NCBI GenBank assembly: GCA_025454405.1
Contig: JALOON010000004.1
Coordinates: forward strand, 1-64,000
Reading direction: 5' to 3'
DNA: 64,000 bases
Source: Oscillatoriaceae cyanobacterium Prado104
Lineage (GTDB): Bacteria; Cyanobacteriota; Cyanobacteriia; Cyanobacteriales; Microcoleaceae
Position numbers and translations under genes: made by a program. The notes beneath the pieces are model-generated. The model ran no database searches. It was not told where the DNA came from and saw only the letters and a list, made by a program, of their open reading frames with translations. Below, piece after piece: positions 52,325 to 61,124 of this stretch (position 1 is its first letter; each line of letters begins with the position of its first letter).

Positions 52325-52686
52325 TCCCCCAGCGGTACAGTTTCCACTTCAAACTCACCTTGACAGTGCGGACAAGTTACTAAAAAGCGGCTGTTTCCGT
52401 TTTGGTTGATGCGTTGATAAAAGTCTTGCAAGTAGACTAAATCGGCAGAAAATAAACCCTCGATCGTTTTTGGATTAATCTGCTGGAGGGTTCCTAAATT
52501 AACAATCACCCGCGACAATAAAATAATTACCAAATAACCGGGATTTGCCTGCACTCGCGGGTCGCGCAGGGGTGCAATTTCATCGTAGGCTGTAGATAAT
52601 CTCATCGTACCTTCGCGGTGAATATTGCCTTCTGGATCGATGTAGCCTTGCGGCAATATAAAGGGAAATTCTGTTTGTTGCACCAT
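52321..52686 (-). CDS. eCIS tail assembly-type small protein with CxxC
   Basis: 121 residues, starting MVQQTEFPFILPQGYIDPEG and containing GTMRLSTAYDEIAPLRDPRV, ALVIILLSRVI equivalents (GYLVIILLSRVIVNLG) and the Cys pair VTCPHCQGEF near the end. Proteins like this lie between the two tube genes in many eCIS and resemble tail assembly chaperones. Upstream is a palindromic repeat. Confidence 0.8.
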   Translation of the reverse strand: MVQQTEFPFILPQGYIDPEGNIHREGTMRLSTAYDEIAPLRDPRVQANPGYLVIILLSRVIVNLGTLQQINPKTIEGLFSADLVYLQDFYQRINQNGNSRFLVTCPHCQGEFEVETVPLGE

Positions 52687-52738
52687 AAGAGATTTGAGAT
52701 TTTGGATTTCAGATTTATATTCATTTTCCGCAAAGTTT

Positions 52739-52818
52739 AGATCCCCCTAAATCCCCCTTAAAAAGGGGGACTTTGAACCTCTTGCTCCCCCCTTTTTAAG
52801 GGGGGTTGGGGGGATCTA
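52739..52818. repeat. AGATCCCCC palindromic element
   Basis: Inverted repeat with arms AGATCCCCCTAAATCCCCCT and GGGGGGTTGGGGGGATCT, and inner TTAAAAAGGGGG/CCCCCCTTTTTAA. A common dispersed cyanobacterial element; here between the tube and CxxC protein genes. Confidence 0.75.
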
Positions 52819-52873
52819 AGGATTTGAAAACACACGCTAGGTGGCTCTTAAGGTTAATGCTCAGACAGTTATT

Positions 52874-53326
52874 TTAACTCCACTTATCTACAGTTATCCC
52901 TTCATGGACTAATTCCAAACTTTCGACTAGCACTTCATCAGAAGTTGCATTAAAGTCTACTCCCGACCAATTTGTAGGCCAGCAATTGGTTAAGTTCCAG
53001 CGGATTTTTTCGGTTCCGGTATGGTCGAGTAAAACAATGGAAATTTCCCGACGTTCGGCATTGCCTTTCATCAGGTTTTGCCGCCATTTCCAGAGTTCGT
53101 CGTTGTTGGTAACTCCTCGTTTGAGAGTGACATTACCATAAGTATTTAATCCTGGGATTTTCCGCTTGGTTAGGGGGTCTGTTCCCTCGCGATATTCGGT
53201 CGCAGTTTGAGAAGAATTCAGACCGGCGCATTCTCTGAAACCTGCATGAATTATGCCATTCCATTCGACAAAAAAGTTACATCCAGCATAGGGATCTGGT
53301 TTGTGGGGAGGTTTGATATCGGGCAT
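52874..53326 (-). CDS. eCIS inner tube protein (main)
   Basis: 150 residues, Afp1-like: DPYAGCNFFVEWNGIIHAGF, RECAGLNSSQTATEYREG, TLKRGVTNNDELWKWRQNL and NATSDEVLVESLELVHEGI. It polymerises into the rigid tube propelled through the sheath. It follows the sheath genes, as usual. The STRR spacer before it has no gene. Confidence 0.92.
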   Translation of the reverse strand: MPDIKPPHKPDPYAGCNFFVEWNGIIHAGFRECAGLNSSQTATEYREGTDPLTKRKIPGLNTYGNVTLKRGVTNNDELWKWRQNLMKGNAERREISIVLLDHTGTEKIRWNLTNCWPTNWSGVDFNATSDEVLVESLELVHEGITVDKWS

Positions 53327-53329
53327 AGT

Positions 53330-53417
53330 AAAAACTCCTGAGATTTTAGATTTTGGATTTGAGATTTTAGATTTTGGATTGTTCTTCCAGCTTACCTGTT
53401 GCCTGATTGCCTGTTGC
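53330..53417. repeat. STRR spacer between sheath and tube
   Basis: GATTTTAGATTTTGGATTTG repeats, then GCCTGTTGCCTATTGCC heptads. The sheath gene just upstream also carries a translated stretch of the same heptad. Confidence 0.65.
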
Positions 53418-54581
53418 CTATTGCCTTAAATTAACTCCTGTGGAACCGTGAATTAAACGAACGATAATGAACTCGCAAGGAATCGTTGGTGCTAAACCAA
53501 TTTCTGTGACAACTTTGCCGCTGTCTCTGATTTCTGGCGGATTTGTTTCATCATCGCACTTGATAAAAAACGCTTCTTGATGTGTGTTACCTTTGAGCGC
53601 GCCTTGTCGAAATAGAAACTCGAAATAAGCAGTTAATTCCCGTTCGATCCGCAGCCACAATTTGAAGTCATTGGGTTCAAAAGCCACACTGGCAAGGTTG
53701 CGATCGCACCAACGACTAATTGTTAAAAATAGCCGCCGCACGCTGATATAACGCCAGTTAGGATCTGAACTTAAAGTGCGGGTTCCCCACACTCGAATAC
53801 CGCGTCCGGTTAAAGAACGCAAGCAGTTTACTCCGGTTGTTGCTGTTTCTGAATTGAGCCTTTCAAAATCAGCATTTGTAATAGTAAGACTCAGATCTAA
53901 TACGCCTTCCAAAACATAGTTTGCAGGAGATTGGTAAACGCCAGCAGCGCGATCGCTACGGGCATAAATTCCGGCAATATGACCGCAAGGAGGAACCTCA
54001 AATAAGTCAGTTGTTCCTGTTGCCTGTTGCCTGTTGCCTGTTGCCTTTTCTAAAGACGAAACTTTCAGCCAAGGGGCATATAATGCACCGTTAATATTAG
54101 ATAAACCCTGCTGTTGCTGTTGAACTTCTCGGACAGATTGATTCCCAGCATCGAGAATGGCAAAGCGATCGCCCAACAGTTCGCAATGTTCTAAAATGGC
54201 TTTCTGCATCATCAGAATCTCCGTATCTTGCCTTGCTAGCATGATGTCTGGGGCGCAAACAAGGTCGATCGTATCCAAGGAGGCGATCGCATTTAATCCC
54301 TCTTGCAATGCACTCTGAGTAACATCTTTTATGCGGACGACATAACACAAACGACCCCCATTTTCAAAAAAGCCCCGCACCGCATAACCCAAGTAATTAT
54401 CGGATAGCAACTTACCGAAATGCTGTTCAAACTGAGGCCAAAGTGTTAGCAATTGCGGGGCATTCAACGACCCATAATTTGCCAAACCCAGGAATGCTGG
54501 CACGCCTGTCATCAGTTCTGGTTCTGGAGTTGAAAATACGCCCTCCAAATAAACACCAGGTATTCGATCGTTTGTCAGCAT
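53418..54581 (-). CDS. eCIS sheath protein (shorter)
   Basis: 387 residues. Sheath landmarks: RIPGVYLEGV at the start, FFENGGRLCYVVRI, GHIAGIYARSDRAAGVYQSPAN, GVNCLRSLTGRGIRVWGTRTL, YISVRRLFLTISRW and AFFIKCDDETNPPEIRDSG. It lacks the N-terminal insertion of the longer sheath. A short in-frame stretch (ATGNRQQATGTT, near 54020-54045) is translated STRR inserted into a surface loop. Confidence 0.92.
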   Translation of the reverse strand: MLTNDRIPGVYLEGVFSTPEPELMTGVPAFLGLANYGSLNAPQLLTLWPQFEQHFGKLLSDNYLGYAVRGFFENGGRLCYVVRIKDVTQSALQEGLNAIASLDTIDLVCAPDIMLARQDTEILMMQKAILEHCELLGDRFAILDAGNQSVREVQQQQQGLSNINGALYAPWLKVSSLEKATGNRQQATGTTDLFEVPPCGHIAGIYARSDRAAGVYQSPANYVLEGVLDLSLTITNADFERLNSETATTGVNCLRSLTGRGIRVWGTRTLSSDPNWRYISVRRLFLTISRWCDRNLASVAFEPNDFKLWLRIERELTAYFEFLFRQGALKGNTHQEAFFIKCDDETNPPEIRDSGKVVTEIGLAPTIPCEFIIVRLIHGSTGVNLRQ

Positions 54582-54616
54582 TTGTCCCTCCCTTTAACAG
54601 CAATCTCCGCCGTTCG

Positions 54617-54775
54617 TACTGCGGACTTAAGTCCGCTTTTTTCGAGGACTTAATACCAAATCTGGGTTTCCAACCCCCTTTATTCTTTTAGTCGGCGCAG
54701 GCCGACTTTGTTTGTATAGTAGCGGTTTCAACCGCCGAGTCATCAAGGAGATAAATAACCCGGATTTGGTATAAG
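54617..54775. repeat. Hairpin-rich dispersed repeat
   Basis: Contains GCGGACTTAAGTCCGC, AGTCGGCGCAGGCCGACT, GCGGTTTCAACCGC and AACCCGGATTTGGTATAA, the modules seen at 12293-12380. It fills the spacer between the two sheath genes. Confidence 0.7.
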
Positions 54776-54798
54776 TCCTCACTACAAACCTAATAACA

Positions 54799-56199
54799 TC
54801 ATTTACTACCCGGTCCTCCCCACTGACTGAGTTTGAAAATTACAAACTCGGCGGGTTTAACAACCGCAACTCCGATTTCGATAATCACTTGACCGGCATC
54901 GCGCACTTCCGGCGGATTATTTTCCTCATCGCACTTGACAAAAAATGCCTGTTCTGGAGTATTGCCAAACAGCGCGCCGCTGCGCCAAACTGTTAGCAAG
55001 AAAGCCGTAACAGTTCGTCGAATTCGCGCCCAAAGATCGGGAGAATTCGGTTCAAAAACCGTCCATTGAGTGCCTTCATCGATCGACTCGCGCAAATAGT
55101 TAAACAAGCGACGAATGTTGATGTATTTAAACTCGCCGTTAGCATCACCTCCTATGGTGCGCGCGCCCCAAACTCGGATATTGCCGTTGAGGTCGCGAAT
55201 GCAGTTTACACCTTGAGGGTTGAGTCCATCTTGTTGGTTTTTACTAATTTTTTGTGACAACTCCAAAGCCCCGATTACGACTTCATTGGCAGGTGCTTTG
55301 TGAACGCCTCTTTGCGTGTCTACGCGAGCGTAAATTCCGGCAATATGACCGCTAGGCGGTACAGGTTTTAGTCCCTTAGTTGCTGGATCGAAAACTTGAA
55401 TCCAGGGCAAGTACAAAGCTGCATAATTTGAATTGAATGGTTGCAGTTTTTTGACATCATCCGGTTTGCTGAGATCGATGGTTTTGGGACTGTCGAGGAT
55501 GGCAACTCGATCGCCCAAATTTGTGCAATGGTCTTTGATTTTTCCCAGCACATTAATATCATCGTTTCCGGGGGCTGCAACGATGGCAATTTCATCGATC
55601 GCCTCGAATTGGTTGAGGGCATTTTCCACCTTATCTGTACCTGTTACCCAAACCACATAACAGCGCGTTCCGCCGTTGTTAAAAAAGCCGTAGACTGCAT
55701 GGGCTAGCGTATTTTGACCGCCAATATCTGAAAAGTCGCCAAAGAATTTTTTGAAGTCAGCGAAGTTCGTACACAGCTTTACTTCTCCTGCAGCAACTGA
55801 CTTGAATATCGGTTGATAGTCAACCACAATCTCACCACTAGGCGCATCCGTAAAGGAGATACTAGATTTATTGTCCTGATTTTCAATTGAAGCTGTCGTA
55901 TCAGTTCCAGCAACTTTTACTTTAAAGGTTCCAGCCGTTTTTGAAACTGGATACTGACTGAGATCGAAAGTCTTTATTGTCCCATTTCCAGTGCCGACTT
56001 TCTCTCCTTCTACTTTTGCCAGATCGATCGTGTAAGTGTTGTTAGGATCTTCTGTCTTTTTAGTGCCTTCTTTTTTGTTAGTACCTTCTATGGTGATGAT
56101 ACCAATAAATCCAGCGGTACTTGTTCCTACGCCAGCAATGGGAGCGATTCCTGATGAAATTTCCTCGACATATACGCCTGGAGAAAGATATGTTGGCAT
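54799..56199 (-). CDS. eCIS sheath protein (longer)
   Basis: 466 residues. Starts MPTYLSPGVYVEEISSGIAP, the standard sheath start. Later GFFNNGGTRCYVVWV, GHIAGIYARVDTQRGVHKAP, GVNCIRDLNGNIRVWGARTI, INIRRLFNYLRESIDEGTQW and AFFVKCDEENNPPEVRDAGQ. Residues 45-130 form an extra beta domain (TGNGTIKTFDLSQYP, GTFKVKVAGTDTTASI) probably exposed on the outside of the sheath. Two or more sheath paralogues are usual in eCIS (Afp2-4). Confidence 0.93.
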   Translation of the reverse strand: MPTYLSPGVYVEEISSGIAPIAGVGTSTAGFIGIITIEGTNKKEGTKKTEDPNNTYTIDLAKVEGEKVGTGNGTIKTFDLSQYPVSKTAGTFKVKVAGTDTTASIENQDNKSSISFTDAPSGEIVVDYQPIFKSVAAGEVKLCTNFADFKKFFGDFSDIGGQNTLAHAVYGFFNNGGTRCYVVWVTGTDKVENALNQFEAIDEIAIVAAPGNDDINVLGKIKDHCTNLGDRVAILDSPKTIDLSKPDDVKKLQPFNSNYAALYLPWIQVFDPATKGLKPVPPSGHIAGIYARVDTQRGVHKAPANEVVIGALELSQKISKNQQDGLNPQGVNCIRDLNGNIRVWGARTIGGDANGEFKYINIRRLFNYLRESIDEGTQWTVFEPNSPDLWARIRRTVTAFLLTVWRSGALFGNTPEQAFFVKCDEENNPPEVRDAGQVIIEIGVAVVKPAEFVIFKLSQWGGPGSK

Positions 56200-56221
56200 G
56201 GTATTGACTCCTTAGATAAAA

Positions 56222-56290
56222 GGTAATTAGTCATTAGTCATCGGTCATCGGTCATCGGTCATTAGTCATTGGTTATTAGTTATTGGTTGT
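56222..56290. repeat. STRR, GTCATTGGTCATC units
   Basis: Tandem TCATTAGTCATCGGTCATCG-type units in the spacer upstream of the long sheath gene. No gene. Confidence 0.7.
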
Positions 56291-56337
56291 TAGCAATTCA
56301 CTATCGATCGCATATTTCAAAAAACTTGAAAGCGATA

Positions 56338-57021
56338 CTAGCTAGTGTTATTTGTCTTGACTGCCGTACCGTTTTGTTTGACCAATTTAAAATTATGCTC
56401 GATTACTTCTCCCAAACTAAACTGTAAAGTTTCTGTTGTTTCTCGATCGCCTTTGGTAGTAACAATAACTTTTACAGTACGTTTGACACTTTCTTGTTTG
56501 GGTGCTTCTAAACCAATTAATTGGTAATTTCCCTCACCGTCGGTGACAGTCGTTTCGCCACTACCCAAAATTTTGACCTTAACTCTGGCGATCGCAACTC
56601 CTTGCAAGTCGGTTACTTTTCCCCGAATTCCTGAAGGAGATAAGGCAAGATTGGCAACAGCAAATTTTGGTTGATTGGAGTTATTGTTGGAGGGCGGTAA
56701 AGTAACGGTGGTTTCGGCAATTTTGTAGCGCGCGGCAGCACTCGGTAGCGATGCAGTTAAAGTATATTCACCCGGAGGTAAATCGATAAAATAGAAGAAA
56801 CCGTCGATCGCGCTTGTTGTTCGATCGCACCTTTTTGCTAAAGTTTCCCACTGAGAACCGTATTGCAATGCTTGCAACGATCGCTTAGTTTTAAATGCGT
56901 CAGGCATTGCGGTAATTTCCACGAGCGCATTGCCGATAGTTTGACCAGTTTCTTTATCGCTAACTTGTCCCGCGATTGCGACTTGATGGCGAAGAGAATT
57001 TAGTTCAATCCACTTTGACAT
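56338..57021 (-). CDS. CarboxypepD_reg-like beta-sandwich protein in the eCIS operon
   Basis: About 227 residues from MSKWIELNSLRHQVAIAG (ATG at 57019-57021 with GGGG just before). Two regulatory-like beta-sandwich modules: AGQVSDKETGQTIGNALVEI with FYFIDLPPGEYTLTASLP, and IRGKVTDLQGVAIARVKVKI with GEGNYQLIGLEAP. No catalytic residues. Several eCIS loci carry such a protein near the sheath genes; it may decorate or cap the particle. Role is inferred. Confidence 0.78.
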   Translation of the reverse strand: MSKWIELNSLRHQVAIAGQVSDKETGQTIGNALVEITAMPDAFKTKRSLQALQYGSQWETLAKRCDRTTSAIDGFFYFIDLPPGEYTLTASLPSAAARYKIAETTVTLPPSNNNSNQPKFAVANLALSPSGIRGKVTDLQGVAIARVKVKILGSGETTVTDGEGNYQLIGLEAPKQESVKRTVKVIVTTKGDRETTETLQFSLGEVIEHNFKLVKQNGTAVKTNNTS

Positions 57022-57038
57022 GATTTTCCCCATTTTTC

Positions 57039-57698
57039 CTAATTGCCGATCTGCTTCTCGATCGCTAGCGACACAAATTCCCCAGTTTCATCCACCGGAA
57101 CAGCAATCGTCAGGGTATAATTCAATGCAGCTTTAGGCTTGCCTCCGATCGCCTGCCAAAATTCGCCCAAACTATTTAACAAGCTAGGACGCAAACTAAT
57201 CGATCGAATCGGAGGTTCCTGGTCTTTCAAACTTCCTTCAAGTACCGTTGCTGGAAGTTTAGGGTAACGGATGAGCGCTTTCATTACTTGACCGAGTAAC
57301 ATATGTTCGGTCTTCGGTTCCGTTTTAGGATCGGATTGCGCGCTAGGCCAAGCCGTAATTAAGTAAGAACAATCCACTCGGGCTGGGGGGCGCTTTCTAA
57401 TTCCCCTACCGTCATTGGTGCGTTCCAACGACCATTCACTGCTGCGCAAATCCAGATTTTCTCGGATATCGTAAAGAAAAAGACCGATCGCGGGCAGCGT
57501 CACTTTGTTGCGAAACTCGCTGTCGGGTGCAGCAAAACTAATCTCTACTTGCGACGACAAACTAGGCGGCAGTTCGCGCCTGAGAAATGTTTCTAAAGTG
57601 CTATCCAAGTCTTCAAGCACGATCGTGTTACCTGTGGCTAAAATTGCTGGCTGTTGAGTTTCCCTGATGGTATTTTTCCCGCTGACAGGACTGGGCAA
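57039..57698 (-). CDS. DUF4255-family eCIS cap/terminator protein (Afp16-like)
   Basis: About 219 residues. DUF4255 landmarks: IVLEDLDSTLETFLRRELPP, LPAIGLFLYDIRENLDLRSS, RKRPPARVDCSYLITAWPS and HMLLGQVMKALIRYPKLP. Afp16/Cis16 proteins end the tube and set its length. The frame opens with a TTG (57696-57698); no ATG or good RBS supports a given start, so the true start may be a few codons different. It is the first gene of the structural operon. Confidence 0.88.
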   Translation of the reverse strand: MPSPVSGKNTIRETQQPAILATGNTIVLEDLDSTLETFLRRELPPSLSSQVEISFAAPDSEFRNKVTLPAIGLFLYDIRENLDLRSSEWSLERTNDGRGIRKRPPARVDCSYLITAWPSAQSDPKTEPKTEHMLLGQVMKALIRYPKLPATVLEGSLKDQEPPIRSISLRPSLLNSLGEFWQAIGGKPKAALNYTLTIAVPVDETGEFVSLAIEKQIGN

Positions 57699-58306
57699 TT
57701 TCCCGGCAGGGAGACATGAATGCTCTAGCCGTACCGTTCAACAAAGCTGTTCAACAAAGTCATGGTGTTGACAATCGCACCCTTAAAAACTTGCTAAGTA
57801 GAATCAATAACTGTTCTCGCGATCGCTACTCGCTAAGGATTTGGTTATCGGATTGAAATTAGCGCTTGATTTAAGCAGCAACCGTGTAAATACTGAGCAT
57901 ATAGCCTGTTTTAAACGATTTTTCAGCAAGCAACTACTGTTAGTTACAAAAATTAAAAATGTTGCCGATTGTGCCAAACGCTCGCCTTTGAGAAGCCATC
58001 GGAACCTAATTAGTTGTATGGTGCGTCGCTGGTTTAATCTTGGTGTATGGCGAGAATTATTCGCGACGCACCCTAAGTTCCTGCTTATTATAAAGGGGGT
58101 AAGTAACCCGGATTTAGTATAACAAATCAACGGCTCGGGGAAACACCGATTGAAGGGCAAGCGCAAGCGATCGAAAGCGGATTTGGCTGACCTAGAAACC
58201 ATCCTGGAAATACTCAGCCACTCGCGAGAGCGAAAGATGAGCGAAAATTAGAGGTTTTAGCAAAACCACAAATCTGAAACCCTCGATAAATCGAGCAAAA
58301 AAGGTA
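57699..58306. other. Region upstream of the eCIS operon
   Basis: Gene-free, about 600 bases, and should hold the eCIS promoter on the minus strand, though no clear boxes were found. It contains the palindrome GGTGCGTCGC...GCGACGCACC (58020-58071) and the repeat tail GGTAAGTAACCCGGATTTAG (58092-58122). Confidence 0.5.
58020..58071. repeat. GGTGCGTCGC inverted repeat
   Basis: Perfect 10-bp arms GGTGCGTCGC and GCGACGCACC around 32 bases. A dispersed cyanobacterial element; a degenerate relative lies near 59500-59570. Confidence 0.7.
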
Positions 58307-58719
58307 TGGGGGCGGAGGGACTTGAACCCACACGACCGTTTCGGGTCAACGGATTTTCTTACTACTATAGTTTTCACTACCGCACGTTCAACGTATTGAT
58401 GCTTTTTCATGCTTTAACGCTAAACGTATGTTTGTAGTCTGGACTATGCCTTTACCTTTTAATACAACTCGTTAATCTAACTTGCGTAATCTAACTTGCG
58501 TACCAGTCAGGTAGGAGCCATCTAGTCTCTACACTTTCTCTCAAGAACTCAATCCCTGGATATCCTGTCAAAATATGCAGTACGATCGGAACTCAGAGCT
58601 TAGCTCGGCGTTGGCAGTTTAAAGCGTTCGCCGATTTTGACTCCATTCATACCGAGCATTTCGGCTCGGATGCTCAATTTTCACTAAGTCCGTAGCGTCT
58701 ACCATTCCGCCACGCCCCC
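58307..58719 (-). tRNA. trnL: tRNA-Leu(UAA) interrupted by a group I intron
   Basis: The 5' exon is 58719-58686 (GGGGGCGTGGCGGAATGG..., ending GGACTT) and the 3' exon about 58357-58307 (AAAATCCGTTGACC..., ending with the T arm GGTTCAAGTCC and acceptor CGCCCCCA). The acceptor strands pair GGGGGC/GCCCCC. The 328-bp intron splits the anticodon loop after the U of UAA, the ancient cyanobacterial/plastid position. CCA is not encoded. Confidence 0.92.
58358..58685 (-). other. Group I intron of trnL(UAA)
   Basis: Contains the conserved core element GGCATAGTCCAGACTA near its 3' side and, at its 5' side, the GAAAATTGAGC start typical of this intron. A direct duplication TTACGCAAGTTAGA (two tandem copies, about 58475-58500) lies in a peripheral loop. 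No endonuclease ORF is present. Confidence 0.87.
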
Positions 58720-58928
58720 AAGTGTTGGTTTGTAGTGTCGATCGACAGTTTGCACCGCCGTCAAGCACAGCTCTCTATCGTACAGGTAAAATCCAATTTA
58801 AGCAACCCCCACGCAAAAAAAATTTTTCCAAAAGCTGCGCAGCACTCTCTCAGGCGATACAATAACCATTCAGTACGGGAATGAACCCGATCGCCCTTAC
58901 CGCCTTAATATTCGCCAAAGACAAACCG

Positions 58929-59141
58929 ATGATTACCCTACTGCTTTACGCCGTCCTCGCTGGAACCTACCTCCTGGTAGTACCTGTCGCCACCTATGCC
59001 TACCTCAACAGTCGCTGGTACGTTGCTACCTCTTTTGAGCGGGGCTTTATGTACTTCTTGATGTTCTTCTTCTTCCCAGGAATGTTCCTGTTAGCTCCCT
59101 TATTAAATTTTCGCCCCAAGCGGCGGCAAATAGAAGCCTAG
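58929..59141 (+). CDS. ndhL: NAD(P)H-quinone oxidoreductase subunit L
   Basis: 70 residues from [19 protein letters not shown]; the ATG at 58929 gives the usual NdhL length, while the upstream ATG (58881) would add 16. Two transmembrane helices and the conserved [23 protein letters not shown] and LNFRPKRRQ identify NdhL. It is a membrane subunit of the thylakoid NDH-1 complex used in cyclic electron flow and CO2 uptake. One base separates it from the DUF3007 gene. Confidence 0.95.
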   Translation: MITLLLYAVLAGTYLLVVPVATYAYLNSRWYVATSFERGFMYFLMFFFFPGMFLLAPLLNFRPKRRQIEA

Positions 59142-59142
59142 A

Positions 59143-59448
59143 ATGCGACGCATTGACGTAATCGGAATTAGCATCGGCATCTTCGCTGCCGGCGGCATCA
59201 TCTACTTGCTGCTGCAAGTCGCCGGCCTCGACAGCATGAATGCCGGTATTTGGAGTCAAGTATTTTTGGTTGGTGGCTTAATTGGCTGGCTGCTGACCTA
59301 TTTATTTCGTGCAGTTACTCAAAACATGACTTACAGCCAGCAACTGAAAGACTACGAAAATGCAGTTTTGCAGAAGCGGCTCGAAGAACTCACTCCCGAA
59401 GAATTGGCGAAAATTCAAGCTGAAATCGAGCAGGAAAAGAGTCAGTAG
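59143..59448 (+). CDS. DUF3007-family membrane protein
   Basis: 101 residues with two transmembrane segments (GISIGIFAAGGIIYLLLQVA and WSQVFLVGGLIGWLLTYLF), then a charged helical tail (LEELTPEELAKIQAEIEQE). Conserved in cyanobacteria and chloroplasts, regularly next to ndhL and trpA. The function is unclear; location suggests a thylakoid role. Probably co-transcribed with ndhL. Confidence 0.9.
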   Translation: MRRIDVIGISIGIFAAGGIIYLLLQVAGLDSMNAGIWSQVFLVGGLIGWLLTYLFRAVTQNMTYSQQLKDYENAVLQKRLEELTPEELAKIQAEIEQEKSQ

Positions 59449-59757
59449 TCAACAGTCAATAGTCCTTAAGTTTGAGACTGATACGCGCACTCGTTTATCT
59501 AGGGTGCACAGCGCGCAACTTACTGTAGTATGTGAGGTGCGCGCTGCTCACCTGTCAGTAGACATCTGGTAAAAAAGAAATTAGACCAAGAGCGAGCGAT
59601 TGTGGTAGGTGGGGGAGGGGGAGAGGGGAAGTTCTGAGTTTTAAGTTTTAAGTTGTGAATTTTGAACTGTCTTTAACTCAAAACTCAAAACTCAAAACTC
59701 AAAACTCCTTACCAACTGTCAACTGTCAACTGTCAACTGTCAACTGTCAACTAATTA
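59449..59757. repeat. Repeat-filled spacer before trpA
   Basis: Includes a GGTGCGCGCTG-type palindrome (59500-59570), CAAAACTCAAAACTCAAAACT repeats in variant form (59678-59707) and CAACTGT heptads (59710-59752) running to within a few bases of the trpA start. No gene and no clear trpA ribosome-binding site. Confidence 0.7.
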
Positions 59758-60555
59758 ATGACTGTATCTAATTGCTTTGAAACTTTGCGCAAAAACGGCG
59801 AATGCGCGTTAATTCCTTTCATTACTGCAGGCGATCCGGATTTAGAAACAACAGCTAAAGCACTGCAAATTCTCGATCGCTCCGGTGCAGATGCGATCGA
59901 ACTCGGCGTTCCCTATTCCGATCCGCTAGCTGACGGACCCGTAATTCAAGCTGCCGCTACTCGGGCTTTGCAGCGGGGAACTCGCCTCGATTCCGTACTC
60001 GAAATGGTAGCAAATGTCAGTCCGAATTTGCGATCGCCCATCATTCTTTTCACTTACTACAACCCGATTTTGTACCGGGGCATTGATACTTTTTTGCACC
60101 AAATTAAAACTGCTGGAATTCAGGGATTAGTTGTACCGGATCTGCCCTTAGAAGAAGCTGACAATCTGCTCGAACCTGCTAAAAAATTAGGCATTGAACT
60201 TACATTATTAGTTGCTCCCACCAGCCCTAAAAGTCGCATCGAAGCCATCGCCCGCCAATCTCAAGGATTTATTTATTTAGTTAGCGTTACCGGAGTTACG
60301 GGAATGCGCGAAGGTTTGGGAATGCGAGTGCAAGAACTGCTGCAAGAGCTCCGCAGCGTCACCGAAAAACCCGTCGGCGTCGGATTTGGCATCTCGACAC
60401 CAGAACACGCCCGCCAAGTAAAAGAATGGGGTGCAGATGCTGCCATTGTTGGTAGCGCTTTTGTCAAGCGATTAGCTGAAGGAACTCCCGAACAAGGTTT
60501 AGAATCGATCGATCTATTCTGCCAAAGTCTCAAAGCTGCACTTAAACAAACATAA
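59758..60555 (+). CDS. trpA: Tryptophan synthase alpha chain
   Basis: 265 residues. Cleaves indole-3-glycerol phosphate to indole and glyceraldehyde 3-phosphate, passing indole to TrpB. Signature region [20 protein letters not shown] contains the catalytic Glu (ELG) and Asp (LADG). Also [16 protein letters not shown] and [17 protein letters not shown], the phosphate-binding loop, with [13 protein letters not shown] near the end. trpB is not adjacent, as is usual in cyanobacteria. Confidence 0.97.
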   Translation: MTVSNCFETLRKNGECALIPFITAGDPDLETTAKALQILDRSGADAIELGVPYSDPLADGPVIQAAATRALQRGTRLDSVLEMVANVSPNLRSPIILFTYYNPILYRGIDTFLHQIKTAGIQGLVVPDLPLEEADNLLEPAKKLGIELTLLVAPTSPKSRIEAIARQSQGFIYLVSVTGVTGMREGLGMRVQELLQELRSVTEKPVGVGFGISTPEHARQVKEWGADAAIVGSAFVKRLAEGTPEQGLESIDLFCQSLKAALKQT

Positions 60556-61124
60556 CTTGCACGCTTGTGACTGAAGAAACCGCATTTTTTAACCGAGATT
60601 TAAAGGTTGAGACCAGCATATTTTAGTTAAAAAACCAGGTTTCTGGCTGCGCCTGCATCACACTAAAGACATAGAAACGATTCAGATATTTTCTCCCATT
60701 CGACAGATGATTGCCAAGGCTTTAAGCAGTGACAATACCAATCAAAGACCTTGTTGTACTTGAGATGATACACCCCCTTCCTTCTGGTTGCTGACCGGAA
60801 GGTTTTTTTTGCTCGGTTCAAGCAGAAGTATGTGCGATCGAACTCGGTTGATTGAGTATTTTATATGTATAAAACCCGCAGTTTCCTATGCGATCTACTA
60901 TCAAATATCGGATGCGATCGAGCGGGTAGGCTCGCACTATCAAGAATCAGCTATCGACTCTTCCTTCAGTTATAACTAGCAGAATGTAACTTGAGATAGA
61001 TGAACAGCTCGCATTTATATTTGTACGCTTGAAGAGCATTTAAATGTCGGATTCTCTAATGCTAGCCCCTGAGAGAATGGCAAAAATTTGCTTGAAAGTT
61101 TACAAGAAAAAAGGAGCATTTTTT
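60556..61124. other. Spacer between trpA and the lipoprotein gene
   Basis: About 570 bases, no credible protein gene. Contains degenerate GAAACC...GGTTTCT repeats (60575-60655) and a strong terminator hairpin at 60780-60810, so a small transcript may end here. A purine-rich AAGGAG site precedes the next ATG. Confidence 0.5.
60780..60810 (+). terminator. Rho-independent terminator
   Basis: Stem CCTTCTGG with CCGGAAGG (one G-T type mismatch), loop TTGCTGA, followed by eight T. It lies 225 bases past trpA, so it could end the trpA transcript or an unannotated small RNA starting in the spacer. Confidence 0.75.

Noticed and set aside
57841-58122. 93-residue open frame between trnL and the eCIS operon
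   Set aside because: It spans an inverted repeat and a dispersed repeat tail and has no family resemblance.
60788-60979. 63-residue open frame after the terminator
   Set aside because: No ribosome site or motif; it starts inside or next to the terminator T-run.
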